A stretch of DNA of 64,000 bases, from contig CM045762.1 in assembly GCA_025200525.1 (NCBI GenBank), positions 123,819,752 to 123,883,751 on the forward strand, written 5' to 3'. Positions within the stretch are counted from its first letter, which is position 1, and every line of letters begins with the position of its first letter. Positions 31,861 to 44,550 of the stretch are shown here, one piece after another. Under the pieces are notes generated by a model. That model ran no database searches. It saw only the letters and a list, made by a program, of their open reading frames with translations, and was not told the origin of the DNA. This DNA comes from Camellia lanceoleosa. Lineage: Eukaryota > Streptophyta > Magnoliopsida > Ericales > Theaceae. The translations under genes were made by a program, and so were the position numbers.

Positions 31861-32510
31861 AGTTATGAATCTATGAAGCCAAAAGCCAATTTGTAAAGTT
31901 GTGAAACCGACAATGTCGTTCAAGTAATACGGAATCAGGCTAATTATATGATTACTGCTTCCTTTATGTTGTTATCTATAAATGAGTAGTGAGTAGTGAA
32001 GCATGTATGTACTATTGTTCACTGAGCTTATCTCACTCTATGTTATGTCTATTTCTGTAAGTAACCAATCAGGAGGTCGGTCCTAGATCTGGCGTCGTCT
32101 TACTTTTGTCAGCTTAAGCATAGCCAGGCACTTGCTCGAAGCCGTTCATTTTTGTGGTGTTGTGTTAGATTATGGCTTAAACTCTGGTTATTGGCTTAGA
32201 AAGGGATGTATATAATGTTTTTGTTATACGCCCAACCATGGGCTGGTTCTGTATATGCATATGTATATAACTAGTTCTCAAACGTTTATTTCCTTATGTC
32301 TGGTTGTCTTATGCTATATCTGTGATCCTGGCATGGTAGTAGTAGCTCAATGGATGTCATACTTTCTTATATACTATTCTATGATTACTACAATGCTTCC
32401 GTTCAGGCCCCTACTTTATATATATATATATATATATATTAGGTTAAGTGTCCTTTTTTGCTTAGGTCATGCCCAAACTTTCAGGGGCGAGTTGGGGGCG
32501 TGACAGCTGA

Positions 32511-35500
32511 CGATGCCACAATGGTCCTATCAATGCCGTCAATAAATTGGCCCAAAAAATTCCAAAGAATAGTAACAATAGCAGCTTTAGAGGACCTTGG
32601 GTAGTAAGCAGCATCATAATTGATTTTTAGAAGGTCATAGAGAGCTGGAGACTAACCCTCGATTGTCGCCAACTCATGAGTGACTGGAGACTGATCTGAC
32701 ACTACAGAGGTTAAGCGGAAATTACCGTGATCCAACCAGAACTGAGAAATTTGGTGAAGAGTAGCATCAGGGTCAACGGGGCTGTGGTTGAAAACTAAGT
32801 CGTTCCTGGACTTCCAAATAAACTAACCAACAACTACCACAAACTTCATGAAATTTTGAGCCTCAGTCTTAGAGTTATGTAGGAGAAACTGGTCACTTGT
32901 CCATTTGGTGACATTTGGGATGAAGCCTCTACTAATTCGGAGATTTAAAGCACTGCCAAACCAAACTGGTTGTGTCCATGGACAGTCAAACAGGAGGTGC
33001 TCCACTATTTCTGCATCTAAAAGACAAATAGGACAAATGGGTGAAGACTCATATTTCCTCTTGTGAAGACCCAACTTGGTTGCAAGGAGATGATGACACA
33101 CTCTCCACCGAAAATACCTGAGTTTGGAGGGATGTTAAGATTCCATATAGACTTCCACATATTCTCATCTAGTGTAGTAGAGGATGACGCCCTGACCTTA
33201 GATTCTTTCCCATGAATGGATCTAGCAACCACATAACCGGATTTAACAAAGTAACGGCCTGATTTGTTATAATGCCAAACTAAAAGGTCATCACGCTATT
33301 CTACTGCAATAGGTATCTTCAAAATAGCGTCAATTTCTCTCATTGTTAGGATTTACTGAAGAGAGCCCAACTTCCACTTCCATAGGGTAGGATCAATGAT
33401 GTCAGCCACCAAACAAACAAGACTATCAATGGGCTTGGAGGTTGTAAGTTGAAAACCTTTGAGAGATGGAATCCAGCGATCTTCCCAAAACTGAATCTAG
33501 TACCCAGACTGAACTTGCCACCTTAAACCTGCTTGGAGAATGTCTCTGTCTTTAAGTAAACTAGTTCAGGCCCAAGAAGCATTCGAGCCCTTGGTCGCCT
33601 TCAAGAATGAGGAATGAGGAAAGTAGAGACCTTTAAACATCCTAGCCTAGTAAGAATTAGGATTGGATAAAAGTCTCCATCCTTGCGTGGCTAGCATAGC
33701 TTGATTAAGATCTCTAAAACCCAATCCCCCACTAAATTTTGGAGATGTCATAGTATACCAATTAGCCCAGTTTAAGCCTCGACTTTTTGGATTGCATTTC
33801 CACTAGAAGTTCTTGATCATGCAATTGAGATTGTCACAAAAAGCTTGAGGAAGTTCAAAACAGGACATCGCATATGACAAAATGGATTGGACAACAGCCT
33901 TAATGAGAATTTCTTTACCAGCTTGAGACAGTAACTTAGATTTCCACCCTTACATTTTAGCTAAGGCCCTCTCAATTAGGAAATTATAAGCTTCACCTTT
34001 GGATTTAGCCCAGGACGCAAGGAGACTAAGGTATTTGGCCTTAGGATCTACTTGAGATACACCTAGAATGTTACAAACAGCCTGGCCGTGACAAGGAGGA
34101 GTGTTAGCCAAGAACAAAGTGCCTGATTTGTCAAAGTTAAGAATTTGGCTAAAGGTCGTACTGTACACTTGAAGAAGCCTCAAAATACCTTGGCAATCCG
34201 ACCTCACTACTGTGAAAAATAAAATCGCATCATCCGCAAAAAATAGATGTGACAACTGAGGATACGTCCATTTTATCTTCAACCCAAATATGGATTTGTT
34301 GGTGATACTTTGTGTGATGAGTTTAGAGAGAACATCCACTGCAATGAGGAAGAGATAAGGCGAAAGAGGGTCACCTTGTCAAAGTCCACATGCTAGGATA
34401 AAAGATGTTCGTCGCTCTCCATTTGCAAACACTGAAAAGCTTACCGCCGATACACATTCCATGATCAAATGCACCCACCTAGCATGAAAGCCCATTTTTA
34501 GCAAGAGAGCTTGCAAGAAGTCCTGCTGAATTCGATCATAAGCTTTATTGAAATCAAGTTTCAATGCAGCATAACCTTTGCGTCCTTGTTTCTTGTGCTT
34601 AAGGAAGTGAAAGGCCTCATGAGCAACAAGGATACTGTTTTGAATGAGCCAGCCAAACACAAAGGCAGCTTGTTGAGGAGAAATGAGCTTCTTAAGACAC
34701 CCTTTTAATCTGCTGGCTAGTACCTTAGTGATAATCTTCATAAAAAAATTGCATAAGCTGATGGGACGATACTGACTAAGCTTTTCAGGGGATCGTACTT
34801 TAGGGATAAGAATAAGATTGGTGTGGTTCAAGTCTTTAAGCAAAACCCCACTGTTAAAAAAGCACTTCACAGCCCTACACACCTCGGGCAAGATGCCTAG
34901 GACATCCCAATGTTTATGACAAAAGAGTTCAAGAAAACCATCTGGCCTAGGTGCCTTTAGAGATCCAAGCTGAAAGGGAGCTTTTTTAATTTCCCCATCC
35001 ACCAGAGGTTGGAGAAGATCCTCATTCATCCGAGCTGTAATTGAAAGGGGAACCACAGATAAAGCTTCTTCAAAATCCCTCCGGTCTTGTGCTTTGAAAA
35101 GGGAGGTGAAAAAAGATGCAAGATGGTTATTTATGGCTGAATTCGAATCTATCCACATGCTATCATCCCCTTTAATCTTAACCAATTGGTTTTTTTGACG
35201 CCTCTGTAGCATGGAAAAATGAGGTATTTTTATTGCCACAATTAAGCTAATTAATCTGAGAGCGCTGGTGTTGATACATCTCCTCATGAAGAAGGACCAT
35301 CTCAAACTCCTCCTGAATGCTCCTCAGCTGGGTGTTAGTGGCCTCAAAGTAAGGAAGTTGCTGAAGAGTAATATTGACAGCTTTCAGTTGAGTTATTCTT
35401 CTCCTGTTATCACCAAATTCAATCTTGCTCCACTTAGACAACTCATGTTTGCATCTTTTTAACTTCTGAGAGACCTAAAGCATGGGAGAACTCACAAAGG

Positions 35501-36299
35501 GTTGGCTCCAATCTGTACGTATGATTTCAGCACACATAGGGCTAGTAGTCCACATTGATTCGAACTTAAACTGGTGGGGTACCCTCTTAGATGGGACATG
35601 ACAATGCAGAAGGATGGGGCAGTGGTCAAAACCTAAGAAGGCTTCATGATGCAGTTGAGCATAAAGAAAGAGCAGCCTCCAGTTGATGGTTGCCAAAGCC
35701 TTATCCAATCTCTCTCGAAGATGCTGTGGGCCTCATTGATTGTTGGTCCAAGTGTAGGGGCTACCTTTAAATTCCAGGTCCAAGAATTCGCACTTCGACA
35801 AAAGATGTTAAAACTGAGCCATTCTAGCTAGATTACAGGGAGTCGAACCTTGTTTTTCCCATTACATTCCCACCTCATTGAAATCCCCAATGCATAGCCA
35901 TGGGTAATGATTTCCCCGTGCAATTTTCTGTAAAAAAGTCCAGAACAATTTTCTATCCACCCATCTCGGAGGTGCATAAACAAAAGTAGCAAGCCAACCA
36001 GCCGGTTGAAAACTATCAGAAATAATGCACTGAAACAAATTTTGTGACTTGCATCTACCTTGCAAATTTACCTCATTTGTCCACCATAAGGGAAGACCAC
36101 CCGAAAGACCCACTGGATCTACATAGCACTGATTCAGAAAGGACAAACGGCGTCTAAAAGATTCAAGCTTAGACAACTTATGTTTGGTCTCCATTAAGAA
36201 GATTATTATGGGGTGATGGGTTCTACATAACCCTTGGAGGATCTGGAATGTCAGGAGTTTCCCCATCATCCCCTGACAATTCCAACTTAGAATGAACAT
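32511..36299 (-). pseudogene. LINE ORF2: endonuclease, reverse transcriptase, zf-RVT, RNase H start
   Basis: Minus-strand order: MFILSWNCQGMMGK, METKHKLSK and IGDFNEV (endonuclease/exonuclease/phosphatase fold, with N, E and D active-site motifs); RLDKALATINW and FDHCPILL (its end, with the catalytic DH); linker; reverse transcriptase with LIPKV, YRPISLCNFFMKIITKVLA, LKLDFNKAYDR, QGDPLSPYLFLIAVD and the catalytic FADDAILF near 34230. Then SYAMSCFELP, the thumb, and the zinc-binding domain CPICLLDAEIVEHLLFDCPW (33060-32985). The start of RNase H follows to the solo LTR. There are at least ten in-frame stops, for example near 35860, 35480, 34378 and 33950. ORF2 nicks the target and copies the LINE RNA in the nucleus. 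Confidence 0.9.
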
Positions 36300-36310
36300 G
36301 GCTTTGGTGG

Positions 36311-36690
36311 CTAAGTAGGGTCAGCCACCACCGCCACCTCAGACAAGCATGATTCAGAAACTGACATGGTTGATAGGGATAACTGACCATCCAATCCCGA
36401 AGAAATGGGAATAACAGTAACAAGAAGGGGATTTGAGTAGACATTGCCTTCTGCCAGCTCTTGAATTTTGATGTCTACCAACTCAGACTGATAGTGAGAC
36501 TTTGATGATCTTCTATGAAAGGGATTCTTAGCCAATCTCCTTTTATGACTACTATCATAAGCCCTCGAAATTGATGTTCTAGAGAAAGATGGAGGAGAAT
36601 GAACACAATCCTAATTTTCCATATGGTGAGAGGTCATCCCTTTAAGAAGCTTTGTAGGACGCATAGGGGTTATGTAATTAATTTCTCTAT
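36311..36690 (-). pseudogene. LINE ORF1 C-terminal remnant
   Basis: The minus strand keeps RLAKNPFHRRSSKSH and a serine- and valine-rich tail ending in a stop at 36311, just before ORF2. Position and composition fit the C-terminal tail of plant L1 ORF1, but the nucleic-acid-binding domain with its zinc knuckle is missing. The LINE is therefore 5'-truncated, with its limit somewhere near 36690. Confidence 0.5.
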
Positions 36691-37507
36691 TTTCAATTGA
36701 TTTTGCAATGCTCCTTTAAGGAAAATGCTATTTATAGTGAAATTATCATAGAGAAATGTGACGATAATATTTTTATTATTAAATATCATTAAATGAACAT
36801 TTTATTTAAAACAAAGAACATAGAATTGCTATTATGTCAAATAGTGCATGCTAATGGGGATGGTTAGCCAGCAACCAGGCCCGGTTCTAGGGGCAAACTC
36901 ACAAAGTAGCCGGTTTAGGCCTCCCAAAAAAGGCTAAAAATAGGGCTTCGAAAAAATATATAATCTTATACTTGTCTATTTGAAAAAGACTCAACTCAAA
37001 TTTATATTTCAAAATAGTAAATGAATAAAAGGCTCAATCTAAACTAAATGAATAAAATGCCCAATTTAAAATATAAATTCATAAAATGGTCCATTTGAAA
37101 TACGAAGCCCAAATTAAATTAAAAGGTCCAAAAAACTTGAGGCCTATTCTAAATTTTTTTTTAAACTTTAATAAAGTGAAAATAATTTGAAGCCCAACAA
37201 TCTATTGTTGTTGTTCCTCATTCCTCCTGTGCGTTGTCTCTTTCTGCCAACAACACTCTCCACCATCCATCCCAGGCCTTTGCCGACGGTTGCCCTTCTC
37301 ACTGCCAGATCTTCCAAATATTCAGTGAGTTCGATCCTTGCCTTTGATTTCGAACAATGAATCAATCATCTGAAAAAACTGTCAATTACTTCACTTTACC
37401 CTCTCAGTTCCTTCCTAGAATTATGGTTTTTATTTATTTATTTATTTATTGGTTTTGCAAATTATGTGGTTGATTCTAATTCATAATGAATTCCTTTTTA
37501 TCAGTGA
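36691..37507. other. Spacer with a GGCCC-type low-copy repeat
   Basis: No gene is seen. At 36880-37195 a block starts CCCGGTTCTAGGGGC and continues with short GGCCC/AGGCCT words and ATGAATAAAAGGCTC-type repeats, similar in style to the hAT-like sequence at the left edge. The remainder (37196-37507) is unassigned and ends with the AGTGA duplication of element C. Confidence 0.35.
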
Positions 37508-39278
37508 TATAGCGATCCCGGGTTTACCCCTTGTTGTACAGTGATCCGGACGTGTGTCCGTGGATGTTGGTAGTGGATTGTTGTCCTGTTTACGTCCTTT
37601 CATATATTGTATTTGAGTTATAGGATGTGTTGGGCAGGTTTGTTTCAGGTTGGTTGTATTCGAGCCAAGGGTTCTTTGCCGTAATTTTGTCCTTCGCCGG
37701 CGAGAGTTGGTCGCCGAGCGGCGTTGAGTTTTATGTTCGTGGGTCGAGCAGGCGGCTTCGGCGAAGCGGCTGCGTCTGGCTGAACTGAACACCATGATTT
37801 CGCTCGGCGAGCTGATTCTTCGCCAGCGATCTGGTTCGATCTTCGCTCGGCGGCGGTTAAATCGCTTCGGCGTCGTCTAGTTGCGAACTGAAGTCGAGTT
37901 CTGCTCGGCGAGCTTTTCTTCGCCGAGCGAGCTTCTAGGATGTTGGCTCGAGCGAGACCTTTTTGGCTCGAGCACGGTTTTACGTCGCCGGCGACCAAGT
38001 CTTCGCTTCAGCGAAACTGTTTATATCGATTCGCGACGGCGATCTAAACTTCACTTTTTGAAGCTTTTACTTTTTAAAACCCTAAATCGAGAGCCTCTCT
38101 CTCTAGACTTGCCTTCTCTCTAAGAAATCATCTCCTAGAGGGTGAATCTTCCCTAAGTGCTTTGTTAAAAGGTAGAGGTGACTTGGGCTTCGATATAATC
38201 TGAAAATATTAGGTTTTGGAGCAAGTTGGGTGTTGGGTCTTCATCTCCTTTTGAGCTCAAACTTTGAGGTAGGGATATCCTACTCCTTTTTATAGATTTT
38301 GTCTTTGAATTTTAGCATTTTGATATGTTGGTAGTTGTTGTGAAATTTTGGGAAACTTTGGGCCATTGTGTAATTTTACAAAAGTTGGGGTTTTGTCTAT
38401 AATAAACCTAGAAGCATGTTTGGTATAGAAACATGGAATTAATGTTGAAACATTAGTGAAATTGGAACCTAAGGGTTGTAATGTTAATTATGGAAATGTC
38501 CTAATTACATGGATTTATTAATTTGAATAATTAATTGTGGAAAATGAGGAATTGAGATAGAATTGGGTCATGGGTTATGACGATGGAAAGAATACATTGA
38601 TTTTATGTATTGATATGTGATGTGTATAATTGTTATATATATGCATTGTGTTATGTTGGAGGAGATAGGGGATGGACTCATGTTTAGGGAAGATAGGGAT
38701 GGACCTCTAAACCCGGATGTTCTTGGGAGGAGATAGGGGATGAACTCCGTAGATAGAGCATGTATGCTTATCTAGAAAATATTAGCGAGCATGTATGCTT
38801 GTCATGGAAAGTGTGAATATATCTTTTGTTTATATTTGTTGAAGTGATGAAAGAATGTAAAAGAGTTGGCCATCTATCAATTGTTAGTCTTTTAGTCATT
38901 ATTTATAATGGTTTAGTATATTTCTCTTTGGTGTGGCTCACCCTATATGGGAACATCATTTTCAGGTACTGGTAGCATGCCACCTCCAAGGACTTAGCTT
39001 GGAAGGCTAGTGGCGGATGGACTTTTGTTTGTCTTTCCTTTTGCAGTGTTACATGTAAATTCAAGCCTAGGGCTTAATGTGTAAATGAGCTAGCACTCTA
39101 TTTTCTTGTAACCAAGTGTTAACTTGGAAAGCTGTAAGCCCTTAGGGCATTTGCTTTTGTTGTTAACATGTAATACGTTTTGTAATAGAACCCTGTTGAA
39201 TGAAAGAACGTGGATCTTTTATATATCATAGCATGTCAATATTGTTGGGTTAAATGTCATTATTTCCAGGGCGTTACA
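37508..39278 (+). repeat. 5' LTR of element C
   Basis: It starts TATAGCGATCCCGG and ends GGGCGTTACA. The motif array is at 37690-38030. The region after it has TTTTTAAAACCCTAAATCG and TCTCTCTCTAGACTTGCC, typical of a plant transcript leader, so transcription probably starts near 38080. Its last 1.1 kb is nearly identical to the 3' LTR. Confidence 0.92.
37690..38030. promoter_or_regulatory. CGCTCGAGCG-type motif array in LTR C
   Basis: About a dozen motifs of the forms CGCTCGAGCG, CGCTTCAGCG, CGCCGAGCG and CGCCGGCG lie just upstream of the leader. At matching positions the two LTRs often hold different forms, for example TCGCCGAGCGG here and TCGCTTCAGCGG in the 3' LTR (44745-44755). The original was probably more uniform. 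Confidence 0.5.
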
Positions 39279-39281
39279 ACT

Positions 39282-39293
39282 TGGTATCAGAGC
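39282..39293 (+). other. Primer-binding site of element C (tRNA-Met)
   Basis: TGGTATCAGAGC lies three bases after the LTR end GTTACA. It is identical to the primer site of element A. Confidence 0.92.
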
Positions 39294-39678
39294 CTACCGG
39301 GTTCGAATACTTTGGGTACGTGGGAAGTGATTAGGATCACAATGGGTTTGTCTCGCTTGATAGAGACTTAGGTGTACTGTTATATGTTTATGTGATAACA
39401 TGCTTATGTGATTATTTGGGTATGGGATTTAGTTTTTAGGATGTTGATTGGGTCTTTGGGTTTCTGGGAGTCTTGTTGGAAAGGCACTTGATCAATCTTT
39501 GTTTCTACTTAGGTACTCTAACGCCTTGGGACTATCATCATCCGGAAATGAAATTGTAAGTGCTATATGTGTTTATGTGCTTACGTGGAATGAATTACGA
39601 TTATCCATGCATTAGGGCGTGAGTGTTTAGTTTTTGGCACGTTTATAAATGTGCTAACGTTATGTTACCTTTATTAGG

Positions 39679-40740
39679 ATGTCGGACGAGCAAGAGGTGG
39701 TAGGCGTGGTAGGCCTAGGAGGCGAAGTGCCATTACGGATGAGGTTCCGGATTCGGAAGGGGTTGGTCGAGCCAATGTGGCGAGCGATGGTCAAGAGCCA
39801 TGGGTGCCTTGGCCCGAGAGATAGCAGGGCCTTAGGTATTCTCAGAGCAGAAATCGCAACCGAGGCGGGACCTTCTTTCTTGAAGAGGGAGTTCTTCGGT
39901 CTAACGGAGGAGTTTGTTGGGGATCCTAAGGAGCCATTGAAGGCGACAGTGGCTAGAACGGATGAGTAAAACGTTCGAAATGCTAGGCATTGAGGATGGA
40001 GCATTGAAAGTGACCTTGGCATCCTTCCAGCTGAAGGGAGATGCGGGTCAATGGTGGAAGTATGAGATAGTTCGTGCGGGTGGTACTTGGGTGGCGTTTG
40101 TGGATGCTTTCAGAGAGGTTTTTATCCGCGATGGCTAGGGAGACTAAGGGATCGGTTGCCAAGCTTAAGCGGAGGGTTTGTCCGTGGCCGAGTTTGAGGC
40201 TACATTTACTAGCTTGTCGGTTTGCACTGGCCGGTGGCGACAGAGGCGCCAAGGTTACTCTGAAGTTTGAGCGAAGTTGAGGTGGGACCTCAAGTTGAAA
40301 GTTAGTGGACCTTACATTCGAGAGTACAGCATTTGGTGGATCTTTGCGGCTCATATGGAGTGATGATGCGAGGGAGAAGAGGAGAAACATGGGGGCTCAA
40401 GAGGGGCCAAGAGGACGGAGTGATGGCAGGAGGCGGAGGGGTTATAACCCTCACCGTCCCAGAGTGGTTTAGCCAGTCGACTTTCCGATCTGGAAGTCAC
40501 GAGCTCGGGAGGCGGTCGGGAGAGTTCACTGTTTCAAGTGTGGCGCCGGTCACAAGGCTTCTGTTGCCTTGAAGGCGGGGTCGAGAGTCTTCGTCGGCCG
40601 GACCACGAGTCGAGTTGAGGCGGGCGGCCGTATCGTGTTACCGATGTGACGGCGGGCACATGAAGAGGTATTGCCCACGGTTGAGTGCCACTTCAGAGCG
40701 TCTGGTTCTAGACGACGCAGGATTTCACCGGCTCGATCTG
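39679..40740 (+). pseudogene. gag: gag of element C, many small deletions
   Basis: The ATG at 39679 starts MSDEQE; a frame change then gives the arginine-rich RGGRRGRPRRR typical of Tekay gag. The core is readable across frames: MLGIEDGALKVTLASFQLKGDAG, WWKYEIVRAGGTWVAFVDAF. Near 40525 HCFKCGAGHKAS and near 40640 CYRCDGGHMKRYC form two CCHC-type knuckles. Each has only three residues between the second Cys and the His, where the family has four, so a codon has been lost in each. At least five frameshifts are needed to read the protein. Element A carries a relative of this gag. Confidence 0.85.
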
Positions 40741-43700
40741 TGCGGCCTCGAGGCCAATCCGGGGCTTGCTTCGTCGTCCAGTCGATAATGATCCTATGCT
40801 CCGAGAGGCGAAACGTAGATCGAGGGCCTCTACAGTAGCGTGTATCTTTATTACAGCAGGACCTAATCTGGCTCCATCAAGAGTGAGAGGTACCTTTTTG
40901 TTTTGCAATTCGGTTGCTAGAGTGTTGATTGACACGGGTGCATCTCATTCTTTGTATCTCTTTGCATTTGCATCGTGTTGGAACCGAGTTAGCACTTTTA
41001 GCATCTCCTATTTGCGTTGTGTCACCTATTGGGGGTGAGTTAATTTTGAGGCACGGATGTAGAGGTGTGATATAGAGGTCGGCGATCATCGACTTCCTTT
41101 TCCATTTGTAGTTATGCCCATGAAGGGCTTTGATGTTATTTTGGGTATGGGTAGTTATCGTCATCTAAGGCGGTTATCGATTGCTACCGCCAGGTTACTG
41201 TTGTATGCTGAACGGGAGTTTTCCACTTTTTAGGAGACGGGTTGGTAGTATTGTGCCCACGAAGTGCGGTCATGGCGGAATGAGCTTAGTAGTTTACTTG
41301 CTAGTTTTGAGAATGGTGAGTGTGATGAGACCCAGTTGAGTTGCGAGGTAGTTTGTGAATACCCGGATGTCTTTCGAGGATCTTATTAATTTGCCACCCA
41401 CCGAGAGACGAGTTCTCTATTGATTTAGTGCAAGACGCCGATTTCTATGGCACCTTATCGTTTTGCACCGTGAGTTGATTGAGTTGAAAGTTCGGCTCCA
41501 AGAATTGCTAGATAAGGGCTTCGTTAAGCCTAGTGTATCGCCGTAGAGCACCGGCCCTCTTTGCTAAAAAGAAAGACGGTGCCTTGAGGTTGTGTATCGA
41601 TTAGGAAGTTGAATCAAAGGCTAAGAATAAGTACCCTATGCCCGTATAGATGACTTGTTTGACCGGTTGAAGGGTTCCGTTGTTTCTCTAAGATAGACTT
41701 GAGATCGGGTTACCACCGGTTGAGGATCGAGAGGAGGATATTCAAGACGGCATTCCGTGCACGGTATGGCCATTATGAGTTCTGGTGATGCCATTTGGGC
41801 TTACTAACGCATCGGCGATCTTTATGGACTTGATGAACCGGATCTTCGGAATTCTTGGATCGTTTTGTGGTCGTTTTGTGGATGATATTCTTATCTATTC
41901 ACCCTCGAGCAAGAGCACGAGGAACACTTGAGAGTGGTGCTTGAATTGCTTAGAGCCCATAATGTATGCCAAGTTTGGGAAGTCACGGTTCGCTAAGAGA
42001 AGTCAAGTTCTTAGGCCATGTAGTTTACGGGAAGGGTGTCTGTTGATACATCAAGATTGAGGCGGTGCAAGATTGGGCCTGAAGAATGTATTTGAGATTC
42101 GTAGTTTTACGGGATTAGCGGGTACTACCGTCGATTTGTGAAAGATTTCTCGTGTTAGCCGCCGTTGACTAGGTTGACTCGCCAGGAGTCAAATTTGTAT
42201 GGGGTGAGACTTGTGAAAAGTCGTTTCAGAATTGAAGGTTAGATTGACCACCGCTCGATCTTGATTATCCGGAGAGGGTTGGGTTATCGATCTATTGTGA
42301 TGCCTCACGAGAGGTTTGGGTTGTGTGTTAATGCAAGAGGGAAAGTAGTAGCCTATGGCTCACGTCGATTAAAAATACGAGAAGAATTACCCTACACGAC
42401 CTAGAGTTGGCGGTATGATCTTTGCCTTGAAAATCTGGAGGCACTACCTTTATGGTGAGAGATTCGAGGTGTTCTCGGATCATAAAAGTCTGAAAGTATC
42501 TGTTTTCACGTGAAGACTTGAACTTGAGGCGAGAGAAGGTGGATGGAGTTTATAGAAGATTACGACTTGAGTTGCATTATCACCCGGAAGGCCAATGTTG
42601 TGGCGATGCTCTTAGTAGGAAATCCATTAGTGATGTAGCTTGTGTAGCCATCCGAGTGGGAGATGTTGGGGGCACTTGGCGAGTTTGACTTATTCAGGCG
42701 AATCCGCCGAGGCTATGACCTTGTGTTTTACGTGGTTCTTGCAGCCTACACTTGTGACTCGAGTGTTAGAGGCACAGAGAGGTGATCTTGAGGTAGAATC
42801 CTCGGAGAGGATCTCCAATGGGAAGGTTGAGAAGGGTTTGACGGTGTATCCCGACTGAGTGTGAGATACCGAGACCGTTTGTTTTGTCTGGGAGGCTGCG
42901 AGAGGAGGTACTCGAGTTTCATCATTCACGCCTTGCGGTGCATCCGGAGGCACTAAGATGTATCGGGATTTGGGTCGCCGGTTTTGGTGGCGGGGTATGA
43001 AGAGAGATGTGGCAGTTTTCGTGTCTAAGTGCCTTACTTGTCAGCAAGTGAAGGCCGAGCATCAGAGGCCAGCGGGTTTGTTACAACCCTTGCCTATTGC
43101 CGAGTGGAAGTGGGAGCATGTCACCATGGACTTCGTTGTAGGTCTTAGAAGACTCGGTGAGGTAGTGATACTATTTGGGTGGTTGTAGACCGGTTGACCA
43201 AGTCGGCGCATTTCATTCCAATGCGTGAGAGATTCGATGAATCATCTTGCCGACTTGTATGTTCGGGACATAGTGAGATTGCACGGGGTCCCGATGGACG
43301 ATCGTCTCGAGATAGAGATCCTCGTTTTCTTGCTAGGTTGTGGCGAGTTTGCGAGTGCTTTAGGTACTAAGTTGACCTTTAGTACAGCTTATCATCCTCG
43401 GTGATGGGCGTCCGGCGTACCATTCAGATCCTTGAGGATATGCTTGAGGTTGTGTCCTTGATTTGATGGGACATGGAGAGGCACTTACCGGGTGGAGTTT
43501 GCCTACAATAACGATTTCGATCTAGTATCGGTATGGCACCATTTGAGGCCTTGTATGGCCGACCTTGTAGGTCTCCGGTTTGTTGGGCGAGGTGGGTGAC
43601 ACACCTTTGGGTCGGAGTTGGTTAGGGAGACAGCGGAGAAAGTTGAGCTTATCCGTAGGAGGCTTATTCTGACCCGAGTCGTCCAAGTCCTATCTTGACC

Positions 43701-44141
43701 GTGAGAAGGAGACCGTTAGAGTTTGAGGTGGGTGATCACGTCTTTCAAGATATCACCTAGGCGGGGTTTGTTGAGATTTGGGAAGAGTGGGAAGTTGTCC
43801 CTCGGTTTATTGGTCCTTTGAGGTCCTTGGCGGATTGGCGAGGTTGCTTATCGTTTAGCTTTGCCCACAGTTGGCGGAGTTCATGACGTGTTTCATGTAA
43901 GTATGCTTGAAGTATGAGCGGATCCATCACACGTGTTGGATTGGACCGACTTAGAGGTAGATGAGGATGCCTCAGATGAGGAGAGGCGGTTCAGGTCTTG
44001 GATAGGCGGGATCAAGTCTGCGTGGTAAGACCATCCCTTTGGTTAAGGTTTTGTGGAAACATCACTTGGGTGGAGGAGGCCACTTGGGAACGTGAGTTGG
44101 GAGTCCGTGAGAAATATCCGGACTTATTTGTTGATGTGTAA
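40741..44141 (+). pseudogene. pol: pol of element C: PR, RT, RNase H, INT, chromodomain
   Basis: Domains in order: protease VARVLIDTGASHSLYLFAFA (catalytic DTGAS at 40931); reverse transcriptase with [18 protein letters not shown] and FVDDILIYS near 41875; [16 protein letters not shown] and KFLGHVV-like segments; RNase H with IYCDAS near 42290, VAYGSR and SDHKSLK; integrase zinc-binding HHSRLAVHPE and CLTCQQVKAEHQRP (43030-43080); integrase core VVDRLTKSAHFIPM and GVP-MD. The end is a chromodomain-like VKVLWKHH, EEATWERELGVREKYPDLF with stop at 44139-44141. Conserved words stay readable but the frame changes every 30-150 bases by losses of 1-3 bases. The C-terminal domain would guide integration to heterochromatin. 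Confidence 0.88.
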
Positions 44142-44537
44142 TCAAGTGTTGCAATTTTGTAATTGTAATGAACTTTAAGAACATTTGAAATGTCTTAAGT
44201 TGTAAAACATGGTGTATGTTTTGGTTAATGTAAATGTTGTAGAACTTGCCTTGTTATGGGAGTTGATTATAATATTGCATATGTTGGCTATATTATAGAA
44301 ATAAAATTGTATCATGATTATTGCTTATGATATGAATTGTAAACCATATATGTGGGAAATGGTTGAAATGGAAAGAAATTGCATGTTGAAATGTACATGT
44401 TGAGAAATGCCTCTTAATAGGAGATGGATGACCGGTAATGGGTCGAATTGTTAAATGTTGTGTTATGACATTGTTTAAAATGGAGAAAAAGGCTTGCTTT
44501 TCAAAAACTTGTTTTAATTTCGGGGACGAAATTCTTT

Positions 44538-44549
44538 AAGGGGGGGAGG
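44538..44549 (+). other. Polypurine tract of element C
   Basis: AAGGGGGGGAGG directly precedes the 3' LTR, after the conserved GGGGACGAAATTCTTT. This is the plus-strand primer. Confidence 0.9.
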
Positions 44550-44550
44550 T

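Larger units (their letters stand above)
29948..32505 (+). mobile_element. Solo LTR inside the LINE RNase H (2.6 kb)
   Basis: It starts TGTAATAACCCGACCC and ends TTGGGGGCGTGACA. A perfect duplication GCTGA is at 29943-29947 and 32506-32510, and the LINE frame continues across. It contains a purine-rich leader near 30330-30420 ending in a splice-donor-like AAGGTATGTG (30421), a CACGTG-type palindrome array (31056-31200), an acceptor-like TGTGTGTGTAG at about 31363, a 50-bp minisatellite (31595-31860) and (TA)n at 32420-32440. No primer site or gag. Confidence 0.9.
17376..36690 (-). mobile_element. L1-type LINE, 5'-truncated, twice interrupted
   Basis: Read on the minus strand: the end of ORF1 (about 36690-36311), apurinic endonuclease (36299-35800), reverse transcriptase (about 35300-33950), zinc-binding reverse-transcriptase-associated domain (33100-32990) and RNase H (32560-29669). 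A 3' UTR follows, ending in a 16-base poly(A), seen as T at 17376-17391. The RNase H is split by the solo LTR at 29948-32505. The 3' UTR is split by the Copia element at 17432-29627, so only about 40 bases of UTR plus tail lie at 17376-17431. Without insertions the LINE is about 4.6 kb. I saw no clear target duplication, and the 5' limit is approximate. Confidence 0.85.

Noticed and set aside
37690..38030. CTCGAG (XhoI) sites as cloning linker or vector contamination
   Set aside because: The motifs are degenerate, occur in several LTR families at LTR-specific positions and are embedded in native sequence.
37645..38123. Arginine/serine-rich open frames on both strands over the LTR C motif array
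   Set aside because: They reflect the G+C-rich CGC/GCG words. The 3' LTR does not keep the frames.
42690..42953. Minus-strand open frame within pol of element C
   Set aside because: Antisense shadow of RNase H/integrase linker; no signature.
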